Part shown: in pieces, positions 17,666-26,412 of the stretch
Layout of the letters: each line of letters begins with the position of its first letter
Position numbering within the stretch: the stretch's first letter is position 1
Origin: Natronincola ferrireducens
Lineage (GTDB): Bacteria > Bacillota > Clostridia > Peptostreptococcales > Natronincolaceae
Length of the DNA stretch: 64,000 nt
Direction: 5' to 3'
Assembly (NCBI RefSeq): GCF_900100845.1
Contig: NZ_FNFP01000003.1
Location: 186,001-250,000, forward strand
The notes under the pieces: generated by a model
Database searches by the model: none
What the model was told of the DNA's origin: nothing
The model's input: the letters and a program-made list of their open reading frames with translations, nothing else
Position numbers and translations under genes: made by a program

Positions 17666-18195
17666 TGGATAGAGTAATATTTGCTGGGTTTGGTGGCCAA
17701 GGTGTAATGTTTTTAGGTAAGGTTTTAGCCTACGCAGGAATGGGAGCAGATTTAGAACTTTGTTGGATTCCCTCCTATGGACCTGAGATGCGCGGTGGTA
17801 CTGCCAATTGTTCGGTAATATTATCAGATGAAGAAATTTATTCTCCTGTTATTGATTATGCCGATGGTGCTATTGTATTAAATAAGCCAGCCTATGATAA
17901 ATTTTCTCCTAGGATTAAGCCGGGGGGTGTATTAGTGGTGAATACATCTTTAGCCGAGCTAGAGGAGGTTAGGGATGATATAACTATCATTAAGATACCA
18001 GCTACAGACATTGCAAATGAAATTGGCAATTCAAATATTGCCAATATGGTGTGTTTAGGAGCACTACTACCCCATTTAAAATTAGTTGACTTAGAAAAGA
18101 TACAAAAAGCTATGGAGAATTTAACCCATAAAAGACCGGAGTTATTTAAAAGTAATCTAACAGCTATCCATAAAGGAATATCTCATACCCAATAA
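17662..18195 (+). CDS. vorC: 2-oxoacid:ferredoxin oxidoreductase, gamma subunit
   Basis: This 177-residue protein has the family start FAGFGGQGVMFLGKVLAYAG (CoA-binding/gamma domain) and the WIPSYGPEMRGGTANCSV motif. It completes the four-subunit enzyme. The first codon overlaps the beta-subunit stop (ATG 17662 or 17665). A strong terminator follows 180 bases later, and no further gene of the operon is present before it. Confidence 0.9.
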   Translation: MMDRVIFAGFGGQGVMFLGKVLAYAGMGADLELCWIPSYGPEMRGGTANCSVILSDEEIYSPVIDYADGAIVLNKPAYDKFSPRIKPGGVLVVNTSLAELEEVRDDITIIKIPATDIANEIGNSNIANMVCLGALLPHLKLVDLEKIQKAMENLTHKRPELFKSNLTAIHKGISHTQ

Positions 18196-18374
18196 AAAAC
18201 AGAATATGTTTACAATTTATTTTCAGTGGTTTTACAAAAATCAAACAAAGACATATTCAGTGTAGATATGGATTTAATATAAGTAACAGGACTAAAATTA
18301 TTTTACATTAAACAACATAAGAGAGATTGAATCCTAGAATAATTTCCAAATGAAAATATATTGCAAAATATGAT

Positions 18375-18418
18375 AACATTCTGCATAGAGTTGTTGAACT
18401 ATGCAGAATGTTTTTTTG
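18375..18418 (+). terminator. terminator of the buk-vorDBAC operon
   Basis: A 14-bp perfect stem (AACATTCTGCATAG with its complement) and a ten-base loop are followed by T residues. The rest of 18196-18639 has no gene, though about 30 codons after the terminator (TLTDRDALRSSGVVIIGHF) read like a fossil. Confidence 0.9.
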
Positions 18419-18639
18419 TCTACTTTAACAGATAGAGATGCTTTAAGAAGCAGTGGAGTTGTTATTATAGGACATTTCCAACAGATAATTGATAAAATTA
18501 TTATGTTGCAGATGAAATAAGTAAGTCTGACTAAGGAATTTTAGTTATTATTACAAAAAAACAGAGCCGAACAACAAAAAAAATGTCGAAATTTTATGCT
18601 ATAATAGAAGGTAAAGTAAATTAAGTAGGGGTGTGTGGA

Positions 18640-20301
18640 ATGGCTATAGTTGATATCATATTAAAAGTGGACCACGAGCTTCGATTAAAGGAAATAATTT
18701 ATATGGGAGAAAGTAAGAAATGGTTTAGTGATAAAACTTTGTATAGAGCAATTGGGGAGAAGCTTGATTATATTATAGGTACTTCCATTACATCTGACGG
18801 TGGAATTATAGAAATTGAAAATAAATTTTTTAAATATCAGTGGATAGAAGAAAAAAATGGAGGGACTTTATATTTAAGTCGTGATGGAGTGTTGCTTGAT
18901 CTCTATGAACAAACTATAAAACAAGTGGCTGAAGGAATTCAGATTTTTGATAAAAATGGCTATTTTATATATGGCAATCCAGCAAGTGAAAAATTAGAAC
19001 AATACAAAAATGAGGATTTTAAAGGTAAGCATGTATTAGAGCTTTATGATCTTAGGGAAGAATATAGTACAATTTTAACGGTTTTAAGAACCCAAAATCC
19101 TGTTGCTAGTCGTTGTGATCGTTTTAAGGTAAAGAATGGAAAGACACTAACAACTATAAACTCAGGGTATCCCCTAAAGATAAAAGACAGAATTTACGGG
19201 GCTGTTGTTTTTGAAAGTGATTTATCGGTATTAAAACAGATTAAGAAACGTACATTTAACCTAGAGAATTATGTAGAAAGCAATCAGTCTCCATCAGATG
19301 ATTCTCTGTACACCTTTGACGATATTGTCCACACCTCTAAGGGTATGAAGGATATTATTTATTTCGGTAAAAAGGTTTCATTAACAGATTCTAGTGTTCT
19401 CGTTGTGGGAGCAACTGGAACTGGCAAAGAACTGATTGCCCAAAGTATACACTCCTTTAGTCCCAGAAGACATAAGCCTTTTATAGATGTGAATTGTGGT
19501 GCAGTGCCCTATAACCTATTTGAAAGTATGTTTTTTGGAACAGAAAAAGGTGCCTTTACTGGAAGTGTTACGAAGAAGGGTTTCTTTGAAATGGCAGATG
19601 GAGGAACAATTTTCCTAGATGAGATCAATTCTATTAGTATGGAAATGCAGGCTAAATTATTGCGAGTACTACAGGAAAAACGTTTTCAACGAATTGGTGG
19701 TACTAAGTACATTCAATGCGATGTTAGGATTATTGCTGCTTCAAATGAAGATTTTTTTCAGTTGATGGAGGAACAAAAAGTTAGGCAAGATTTTTATTAT
19801 AGAATTTCTACAATTAAAATCAATATACCTCCCTTGCAAGAAAGAAGAGAGGATATACCAATTTTAGCAGAATATTTTTTAAAGAACCTGTGCAATCAGT
19901 ATAATAGGAGAGAAATTATTATTGCACCTCAGGCATTGACTGCGTTACTGGAATATAGTTGGCCAGGAAATGTAAGGGAGCTTCAGCATGTGATAGAATA
20001 CGGATTTAATCGAGCTTCAGAAGAAACAGAAATCCTAGAATTTCAACACCTGCCAGACTATATTCAATCCTCTAAAAGCTATACCCATAAAACAGCTCAG
20101 TTGCCTAAGGAGTTTGTTTCAGAAGTCACTGATACAAATCCAAAGAACTTTCAAGAACAGATGGAACTGTATGAACGAAGGATTATAATAGATAGTCTTA
20201 TATTATATAAAGGAAACATTACACAAAGTGCAAAAACACTAGGTATGAGCAGACAAAGTCTACAGTATAGGATGAAAAAACTAGGGATTTCTAACATGTA
20301 A
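18640..20301 (+). CDS. PAS domain sigma-54-dependent transcriptional activator
   Basis: This 553-residue enhancer-binding protein has an N-terminal region of unknown type (about 1-88), a PAS-like sensor (about 90-200, QTIKQVAEGIQIFDKNGYFI), and an AAA+ domain with Walker A GATGTGKE (about 257-264), the sigma-54 contact loop GAFTGS (about 304-309) and Walker B GGTIFLDEIN. A Fis-type helix-turn-helix (ITQSAKTLGMSRQSLQYRMK) forms the C-terminus. I chose the ATG at 18640 behind TAGGGGTG rather than the GTG at 18631. The gene lies just upstream of a -24/-12 promoter serving the BCCT transporter, which I infer it activates. The PAS domain would sense the substrate or a redox signal. Confidence 0.92.
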   Translation: MAIVDIILKVDHELRLKEIIYMGESKKWFSDKTLYRAIGEKLDYIIGTSITSDGGIIEIENKFFKYQWIEEKNGGTLYLSRDGVLLDLYEQTIKQVAEGIQIFDKNGYFIYGNPASEKLEQYKNEDFKGKHVLELYDLREEYSTILTVLRTQNPVASRCDRFKVKNGKTLTTINSGYPLKIKDRIYGAVVFESDLSVLKQIKKRTFNLENYVESNQSPSDDSLYTFDDIVHTSKGMKDIIYFGKKVSLTDSSVLVVGATGTGKELIAQSIHSFSPRRHKPFIDVNCGAVPYNLFESMFFGTEKGAFTGSVTKKGFFEMADGGTIFLDEINSISMEMQAKLLRVLQEKRFQRIGGTKYIQCDVRIIAASNEDFFQLMEEQKVRQDFYYRISTIKINIPPLQERREDIPILAEYFLKNLCNQYNRREIIIAPQALTALLEYSWPGNVRELQHVIEYGFNRASEETEILEFQHLPDYIQSSKSYTHKTAQLPKEFVSEVTDTNPKNFQEQMELYERRIIIDSLILYKGNITQSAKTLGMSRQSLQYRMKKLGISNM

Positions 20302-20341
20302 CGCCAAAAAAATTTGCTATAGAGCCAAATTTTTTGGCGTT
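20301..20341 (+). terminator. hairpin after the sigma-54 activator gene
   Basis: AACGCCAAAAAAATTT pairs with AAATTTTTTGGCGTT with one bulged A. A clear T tract is missing after it, so it may stop transcription weakly. Confidence 0.5.
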
Positions 20342-20524
20342 ATCTTTATCGTTAAAAAGCCTTAAGTTTAGCAGAAGTTCAAAAAAATAGCAAAAAAATT
20401 TTGCACATTTGAAAATTAAATGTTTAAAAATTTCAAACTACATTGACAGATAAAAAATAAGATTAGGAGCTAAAAGACTAAAATTTCAATAATAACACTA
20501 CAATATATTCTACATCTAAATAAA

Positions 20525-20540
20525 TGGCATGAAATTTGCA
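20525..20540 (+). promoter_or_regulatory. sigma-54 (-24/-12) promoter
   Basis: TGGCATGAAATTTGCA fits the consensus TGGCACG-N4-TTGCW at 14 of the 15 scored positions when the spacing is kept exactly. It lies 178 bases upstream of the BCCT start and downstream of the sigma-54 activator gene. The region 20380-20445 contains short dyads (GCAAAAAAATTTTGC, GTTTAAAAATTTCAAAC) that could be activator sites. Confidence 0.85.
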
Positions 20541-20717
20541 ATAAATAGTCTTCAACTTGCATTATTTTATGGGAGGAACTTTAAGTTTCATGACTAGCAG
20601 AGCTAGGATATGATATATTATTCCTCATAAATAGCTTAAAGACAGGAGGTGTAGATAATAGATAATGTAAGGGAATTTACTTTGAAGTTAATTTATACAG
20701 CATAAGGAGGAGATGAA

Positions 20718-22268
20718 ATGGTAGAAAAAAGCGTAGCAAAACACAAAATTCGAAATGGAGTATTCCTACCATCTTTTTTTGTAGTTGGTGGTGCCGCTCT
20801 TTTAGGAATTATTAATAATACTATGTTAACCGAAGTAGCTATGAATACTTTTCTGTTTTCCCTAAGAAGCTTTGGGTGGTTGTATCAAATTATATCAATT
20901 GTAGCTTTAGTTCTTGTGACTATCATCACTTTTTCTAAATTAGGCAAGATTCGTTTTGGAGGAGCAGATGCAAAACCCAAATATTCCTTTTTAACTTGGT
21001 TTGCAATGGCCTTAACTGGAGGAATTGCTACAGGGGTTATCACCTATGGTGTTAACGAACCATTGATTTATTTTGGCAACATCTACGGGGAGTTGGGGCA
21101 AACTGGCATCGAACCCGGTAGTTCCACAGCACTACTTTTTGCTATGGGTCGTTGTTTTTATAACTGGACATTTGTACCCTATGCCATGTATTCCTTATGT
21201 GGTCTAATTGTTGCATATATGTACTTTAATCGTAAACAAGCTCTATCTGTAACAGCCACTTTGATACCATTATTTGGAGAAAAAGTTACAAAGGGTATTT
21301 GGGCAAACGTTATCGATACTTTAGCTCTTTTAGCCATAGCACTGGGTTTAGCTTCCTCTCTTGGGGCAGGTTTGGCATTAGTAGGCTCTGGTATAGAGAT
21401 GACCTATGGCATTAAACAAGGCCCAATAGTTTGGTTAATTTTAGTACTTATAATAACAGCAACTTTTATCTTTTCATCATTACTTGGAATCGATAAAGGA
21501 ATTAAATGGTTTTCAGATTTAAATGCAAAAGTCTTTTATGTTCTTTTAGCACTATTGTTTATTATAGGTCCAGGGTTGTATATCTTTAGAACATCTACAG
21601 CCGGGATGGCATATTGGCTTCAAAATTTCTGGATATGGGGTTTAGATCCCATTGATATAGGTGGAGAGGCATTGGTTATGTGGTGGACATTATACGATTG
21701 GGCCATATGGATTGCCTATGCACCTCTTATGGGACTGTTTTTAGCAATTATTTCCTACGGAAGAACAATCCGTGAATTCATGGTTATTAACTGGATTCTA
21801 CCTTCTGTATTTAGCGTTATTTGGTTTGGTGTATTTGGATCCACTGCTCTATATTGGCAGCAAGAAGGGGTGGTAGATTTAATTGGTACAATTTCTCAGC
21901 ATGGTGCTGTTGCTGGACTATGGGCATTTCTAGCTAATCTACCATTAGGATTTATATTCATACCTGTTGTAATGATAGCATTAATGCTTTCGTTTTCAAC
22001 GAATGCCGACTCTATGACTAGAACAATTGCTTCTTTATGTACTGAAAATATAAAGCATGATGAGGAGCCTGCTGCTTGGCAGAAGTTGACTTGGGGTCTT
22101 ACAATTGGTGTTATTTCTTTTGTTATGGTAGCTTATGCTGGTGGGGCCCAGGGGGTTGATGGAGTTAAATACCTAGCTGCTGCTGGAGGTACGGCGGTAT
22201 TGTTTGTATTTGTGTTGCAGGTAATTTCAGCCTTTAAGATGTTTTTTATAGATAAGATTGAAGAATAA
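20718..22268 (+). CDS. BCCT family transporter (betaine/carnitine/choline type)
   Basis: This 516-residue membrane protein has about 12 hydrophobic segments and the BCCT signature region (MWWTLYDWAIWIAYAPLMGL, then ISYGRTIREF, about residues 313-350). BCCT carriers import trimethylammonium compounds with Na+ or H+, or by exchange. The signature W-A-W-W reads W-A-I-W here. GGAGGAG precedes the ATG. It is the first gene behind the sigma-54 promoter and is followed by an ammonia-lyase homologue, so I infer that it imports that enzyme's substrate and not only an osmoprotectant. There is no long C-terminal osmosensing tail. Confidence 0.9.
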   Translation: MVEKSVAKHKIRNGVFLPSFFVVGGAALLGIINNTMLTEVAMNTFLFSLRSFGWLYQIISIVALVLVTIITFSKLGKIRFGGADAKPKYSFLTWFAMALTGGIATGVITYGVNEPLIYFGNIYGELGQTGIEPGSSTALLFAMGRCFYNWTFVPYAMYSLCGLIVAYMYFNRKQALSVTATLIPLFGEKVTKGIWANVIDTLALLAIALGLASSLGAGLALVGSGIEMTYGIKQGPIVWLILVLIITATFIFSSLLGIDKGIKWFSDLNAKVFYVLLALLFIIGPGLYIFRTSTAGMAYWLQNFWIWGLDPIDIGGEALVMWWTLYDWAIWIAYAPLMGLFLAIISYGRTIREFMVINWILPSVFSVIWFGVFGSTALYWQQEGVVDLIGTISQHGAVAGLWAFLANLPLGFIFIPVVMIALMLSFSTNADSMTRTIASLCTENIKHDEEPAAWQKLTWGLTIGVISFVMVAYAGGAQGVDGVKYLAAAGGTAVLFVFVLQVISAFKMFFIDKIEE

Positions 22269-22284
22269 TTAATAGATAATTATG

Positions 22285-22313
22285 AGAAAAGGGGGGATAA
22301 CCCTCCTTTCTCA
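22285..22313 (+). terminator. hairpin between the BCCT and lyase genes
   Basis: An imperfect G-C-rich stem (GAGAAAAGGGGGG with CCCTCCTTTCTC) has only a weak downstream T content. It probably attenuates or protects the transcript rather than ending it. Confidence 0.45.
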
Positions 22314-22398
22314 ACCTCTATTCTATTTATTAAAGACAATTAATATCTAGTATTTTTCAATAAAATCCTTGATGTTCATACAATAGGAGGTGCAAAAA

Positions 22399-23949
22399 TT
22401 GCAGAAGAAAAAACACCCAAAAGAAATTAAAAAGGTTATACTAGGAGATCAAATAACCATTGAAGAATTTGTAGCAGTAGCACGATTTGGTGCTGAAGTG
22501 GAGTTTTCCGATAAATATATACAGCGACTTAAAAAATCGAGAGCACTGGTGGAAAAGTGGATTAAAGAAGGTCGAATTATGTATGGTATCACTACTGGAT
22601 TTGGCTCCCTTTGTACAGAAGCTATACCCCAAGAGGAGACACAACAATTACAGAGGAATATTATATTGTCCCATGCTACTTCTGTAGGAGAACCCCTATC
22701 TATAGAAGCAGTCCGAGGAACAATGCTGATGATATTACAAAACGGTGGTCAAGGGTTTAGTGGAATTCGTATTGAAACGATGGAACTTTACCGACAATTT
22801 TTAAACTGTGGTATTACCCCCTTTGCACCTAAGGAGGGATCTGTAGGCTATCTTTCACCTGAAGCTCATATGGCATTGGTGTTAATTGGAGAAGGAAAGG
22901 CATATTTAGACGGTGAATTATTATCTAGCAAAGAAGCCCTGAAGAGAAGGGGACTTGAGACAATTGTTTTAGCTTCTAAAGAAGGCTTAGTATTAACAAA
23001 TGGGACAACAAGTACTACTGCTATTGGCGCTCTAGCCCTTTATGATATGCTGCAGGCGGCAAAAACTGCAGACGTTATTGGTGGCATGAACCTAGAAGTG
23101 ATAAAAGGGACAGTACGAGCCCTTGATGATCGTCTAATGGAGATTCGTCCCCATGAAGATCAACGGAATACTGCTGAAAATATAAGAAGAATATTAGATG
23201 ATTCAGAGATCACAAAGGAATTTAGAAATTATCGACTACAGGATGCATTGTCAATTCGGTGCATACCACAACTTCATGGAGCCGTAAAAAAGACGTTGAA
23301 GGATGCTTTAAAAACCATTGAAATAGAAATGAATTCTTGTTGTGACAATCCAATTATCTGGCCAGAAGGAGGGGATGGAGAAGCTATCTCTGGAGGTAAC
23401 CCTGATTCCTCTTATATAGGCTTAGAGATGGACTCAGCAAGTATCGCTGCTACCATGATAGGAAAAATGTCGGAACGGAGAAATAATCGATTAATTGACA
23501 GTAATCTTTCTGGATATCCATCCTTTCTTATTAAAAAGCCGGGACTGAATTCAGGATTGATGATACCCCAATATACACAGGCGGGTTTATTAAATGATAT
23601 GAAGATATTATCCCACCCAGCAATGGTAGACAGTATCCCAACCTCTAGCAATCAAGAGGATTATGTGGCGATGGGCTATAATGCCTCTAAAAAAGCCAGA
23701 CAGATTGTAGATAAATTAGAATATATTTTAGCTATTGAACTTTTATCCATATTTCAAGCCCATCAATTTATGGAGAACAATTTGTTAGCAGCCACTGCAT
23801 GCCAAAGGATTTTAGAAGAAATAGGGAAGACAGTACCTATAATGGAAGACGATATGTATTTGTATCTCCATATTAACACATTAAAGGATTTAATACATTC
23901 CGGTAGAATAATTGAATTGGTGGAAGAAGAGGTTGGAAGGCTGGTGTAA
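22399..23949 (+). CDS. HAL/PAL-family lyase lacking the MIO triad; candidate trimethylammonia-lyase (ergothionase-like)
   Basis: This 516-residue protein aligns with histidine ammonia-lyase over its full length. It has Y62-GITTGFG, SHATSVG with H92, the TNGTT block with N201, QDALSIR (about 281-287), SGGN and the SSNQEDYVAMG motif. At the position of HAL's GSVGASGDLAPLAH it reads GSVG-YLSPEAH (residues 147-157): the Ala-Ser-Gly that forms the MIO cofactor is deleted. HAL's QDPYSLR Tyr is Leu. Ergothionase is a known MIO-free member of this superfamily that eliminates trimethylamine. With a BCCT gene next door, I infer elimination of trimethylamine from ergothioneine, hercynine or a similar betaine. 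The start is TTG at 22399, eight bases after AGGAGG. Histidine deamination is unlikely. Confidence 0.8.
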   Translation: MQKKKHPKEIKKVILGDQITIEEFVAVARFGAEVEFSDKYIQRLKKSRALVEKWIKEGRIMYGITTGFGSLCTEAIPQEETQQLQRNIILSHATSVGEPLSIEAVRGTMLMILQNGGQGFSGIRIETMELYRQFLNCGITPFAPKEGSVGYLSPEAHMALVLIGEGKAYLDGELLSSKEALKRRGLETIVLASKEGLVLTNGTTSTTAIGALALYDMLQAAKTADVIGGMNLEVIKGTVRALDDRLMEIRPHEDQRNTAENIRRILDDSEITKEFRNYRLQDALSIRCIPQLHGAVKKTLKDALKTIEIEMNSCCDNPIIWPEGGDGEAISGGNPDSSYIGLEMDSASIAATMIGKMSERRNNRLIDSNLSGYPSFLIKKPGLNSGLMIPQYTQAGLLNDMKILSHPAMVDSIPTSSNQEDYVAMGYNASKKARQIVDKLEYILAIELLSIFQAHQFMENNLLAATACQRILEEIGKTVPIMEDDMYLYLHINTLKDLIHSGRIIELVEEEVGRLV

Positions 23950-23952
23950 AAT

Positions 23953-24201
23953 ATGAAAGTAAAAATGGATATTGCTAAAATCTTTTTAACACCTCCATCA
24001 ACAATGTTTGAACGCATCTCATTATTTCTTATGCTAGTGGTTACTTTTATGGTGTTTTTTGGTCCATTAAGATTTTCAACGATGGAACCCATCGAGGCTG
24101 TATTTACAGCGGCAATACCCGCCATGTCCATATCATGGAGCTGGATTGTACTTTTAAGATCTATTTTTAGAAAAAAAGATTTTTCCAAAAAAGCTAACTA
24201 G
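23953..24201 (+). CDS. small two-helix membrane protein
   Basis: This 82-residue protein has two hydrophobic segments (about residues 19-39 and 47-68) and a basic C-terminus (RSIFRKKDFSKKAN). No family is recognised. It starts three bases after the lyase stop and is the last gene before the terminator, so it belongs to the BCCT-lyase operon. It may be an accessory subunit of the transporter, but nothing in the sequence shows this. Confidence 0.65.
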   Translation: MKVKMDIAKIFLTPPSTMFERISLFLMLVVTFMVFFGPLRFSTMEPIEAVFTAAIPAMSISWSWIVLLRSIFRKKDFSKKAN

Positions 24202-24218
24202 ATTTATAGAAAATGTGG

Positions 24219-24260
24219 AAAGAGCCTGCTTTATCTAATGAAGCTAGGCTCTTTATTTTA
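24219..24260 (+). terminator. terminator of the BCCT-lyase operon
   Basis: AAAGAGCC..GCTT pairs with AAGC..GGCTCTTT and is followed by ATTTTA. Confidence 0.8.
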
Positions 24261-24346
24261 AGGGAATAGAGATGCTTGAAGGCTGTAAAGTTGCAAATTC
24301 CAATGAAATTACTGTAATTAGAAATCAGAGATGTTCCACATCTGCC

Positions 24347-24643
24347 TTATGGATGGTTATTTAACTCCAAGAAGGCTTTAGATGCTGTTTCATATTCTTC
24401 ATCTGTTTCAATATTGCTTAATTGAGGTCCCTCATTCCCTTCTTCAAACCCATATAGGAGGGCAGATTCTGAGTCCTTTGGTAATACAGCAATATAGTTT
24501 TTGCCACCAGCCTCAAAGATATTTAGAACATCACATTCCAATTGGGTATTATCCATTAAGGTTAAATAGATTTTCTTTTGCTGGTGATCATGATGTTTAT
24601 GGCTTTCATGATTACAACCACAGTCATTCATAAAATTTTTCAT
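24347..24643 (-). CDS. DUF1292 family protein
   Basis: This 98-residue cytoplasmic protein has a His/Cys-rich N-terminus (CGCNHESHKHHDHQ, residues 8-21), followed by the small DUF1292 domain (IYLTLMDNTQLECDVLNIFE, then YIAVLPKD, LLYGFEE and an acidic tail). DUF1292 proteins are common in Firmicutes and have no assigned function. The His/Cys-rich head could bind metal. AAAGGAGG is well placed on the minus strand. It is monocistronic. Confidence 0.85.
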   Translation of the reverse strand: MKNFMNDCGCNHESHKHHDHQQKKIYLTLMDNTQLECDVLNIFEAGGKNYIAVLPKDSESALLYGFEEGNEGPQLSNIETDEEYETASKAFLELNNHP

Positions 24644-24778
24644 AGTTATATCCTCCTTTTATTTAATGATTATTATTAAATTATGACCATATATAGGAAA
24701 ATTTATAAAGATACGATGATTTTTTTATTTTATAAAACAACCTTTGTCTAGCAAAAAGGGTTTTCAAGTTCAGAATAA

Positions 24779-25963
24779 TTATGCCTTAAAGTTATAGATT
24801 GGTTTAATAATATGGAGAATATCTACTGTATTTTTAATATTATTAATGATTTCATCCATTGGCTTATAGGCCATGGCTGCTTCATCGATGGTGGATTTTT
24901 TTACAGAGGTAGTGTAGATACCCTCCATAGATTCTTTAAATTTCTCTAATGTGATGACTTCCTTTGCTCTTGTACGACTCATTAATCTGCCCGCACCATG
25001 GGGCGCTGAACAATTCCAATCAGGGTTACCTTTACCCATACAAATCAAGCTACCATCCCGCATGTTCATTGGGATGATAACCTTTTCTCCCAACTTGGCA
25101 GAGATAGCTCCCTTTCTTAATATCATGGTTTCTAAATCAATGTAGTTATGAATAGTTGTAAACTGATCAACTACTGTTACATTCATTCTATTAACAATTT
25201 CATCTAAGATAGCTTTTCTGTTATAAACTGCATACTGCTGAACAATTTTCATGTCATGAAGGTAATCATGAAAGCCATCCTTTTGTAAGTAGGCTAATGC
25301 TTTATCAACTCCAGATATTTTAAGCTTCTTTAGTTCCTTCTTTATTTCCTTCTCTCGACATTCTGCTTTTAATTTAGTAATTATCTCTTGCTTTATAGCA
25401 TCAATATTTGCTAACTCCTCATAAGCCCTTTGTTGATAGTATTCTGCTACTTGCTTGCCTAAATTTCTACTTCCGGAATGGACAACAATGTAAATATTAC
25501 CTTTCTCGTCTTTATTTGCCTCGATAAAGTGATTTCCTCCCCCTAAGGTACCAACACTAAGAACAGCTCTACTAATATCTACATGTTTTTTACATTTTAG
25601 GTCCTGGAAACTAATATATTGACTATAGGGATGAGGAGTTTTTCGTATGTTAAACCCAACTGGGATTAAATCATAAATAGTCTTATCTAGGAATTTTAAA
25701 TTTAATTCTCTTTCTTTGATTTTAATAACCTCTAGACCACAGCCTATATCCACCCCCACTAGATTAGGTACAACTTTATCTTGGATAGTCATGGTGGTAC
25801 CTATGGTACACCCCTTTCCGGCATGGGTATCGGGCATAACTCTTATTTTGCTATCCTTTACAAATTCTTGATTACATAATTCCTCTATTTGAGCAGCTGT
25901 TTCCTTTTCAAGATTGCTAGTAAATACCTTTGCTTCATTATATTTTCCTTTAATTAAAACCAT
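24779..25963 (-). CDS. rtcB: RtcB-family RNA ligase
   Basis: This 394-residue protein has the RtcB metal and guanylylation motifs: PDTHAGKGCTIG (about residues 44-55), GVDIGCG with the metal-binding Cys (about 70-76), GGGNHF, VHSGSRNLG, and SAPHGAGRLMSR, whose His is the GMP-accepting residue. RtcB joins 2',3'-cyclic phosphate (or 3'-phosphate) and 5'-hydroxyl RNA ends using GTP and Mn2+, in RNA repair. No rtcA, archease or rtcR gene is near. The start follows AAAGGAGA. The gene is alone on its strand. Confidence 0.92.
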   Translation of the reverse strand: MVLIKGKYNEAKVFTSNLEKETAAQIEELCNQEFVKDSKIRVMPDTHAGKGCTIGTTMTIQDKVVPNLVGVDIGCGLEVIKIKERELNLKFLDKTIYDLIPVGFNIRKTPHPYSQYISFQDLKCKKHVDISRAVLSVGTLGGGNHFIEANKDEKGNIYIVVHSGSRNLGKQVAEYYQQRAYEELANIDAIKQEIITKLKAECREKEIKKELKKLKISGVDKALAYLQKDGFHDYLHDMKIVQQYAVYNRKAILDEIVNRMNVTVVDQFTTIHNYIDLETMILRKGAISAKLGEKVIIPMNMRDGSLICMGKGNPDWNCSAPHGAGRLMSRTRAKEVITLEKFKESMEGIYTTSVKKSTIDEAAMAYKPMDEIINNIKNTVDILHIIKPIYNFKA

Positions 25964-26040
25964 GGGTATTCTCCTTTAAATGATAGGCGCTGTTAATAAT
26001 AAATGTTGATATTTGAAAAATACAGAGGTGCTGGGGTGCA

Positions 26041-26111
26041 GTCATCCTCAGTGATAACGAAGGATCTTAGTTTTTAAAGGGGCTAGATCCTTCACTGCCT
26101 TCAGGATAACA
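26041..26111. repeat. REP-like palindromic element
   Basis: GTCATCCT at the left and AGGATAAC at the right enclose an inner 9-bp inverted pair (GAAGGATCT with AGATCCTTC). The composition resembles the widespread GTCATCCTGAG...GAAGGATCT family of intergenic palindromes. It lies in the 450-bp gap between the rtcB start and the helicase. The rest of that gap shows no gene. Confidence 0.55.
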
Positions 26112-26412
26112 AGTCTCTAACACTTATACTAAAATCACAATTCAGTCTAAAATCAACAATGAAATTTAACATAGCCAAATGATAAGTATCAGTTGATATA
26201 ATCCATATTTTATCAGATTTATAGAAAAGTATCTATATCTTAATGACTAAGGAAAAGACATTTGATGAAGCCATGGAAGAAGGAAAGAAAAGGGGGGGGT
26301 ATTAAGATTGATTAAATAGCTTTCGAATTAATTGCCCTTTAAAATTCATTTATGATAGAATGAATTGAATCATGAAGACAAATACTAAACCAAAACCAAA
26401 ACAAGAAAGGTA

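Noticed and set aside
18421-18520. Frame reading TLTDRDALRSSGVVIIGHF after the vor terminator
   Set aside because: It looks protein-like but has no start, no ribosome-binding site and no recognised family; noted only as a possible fossil.
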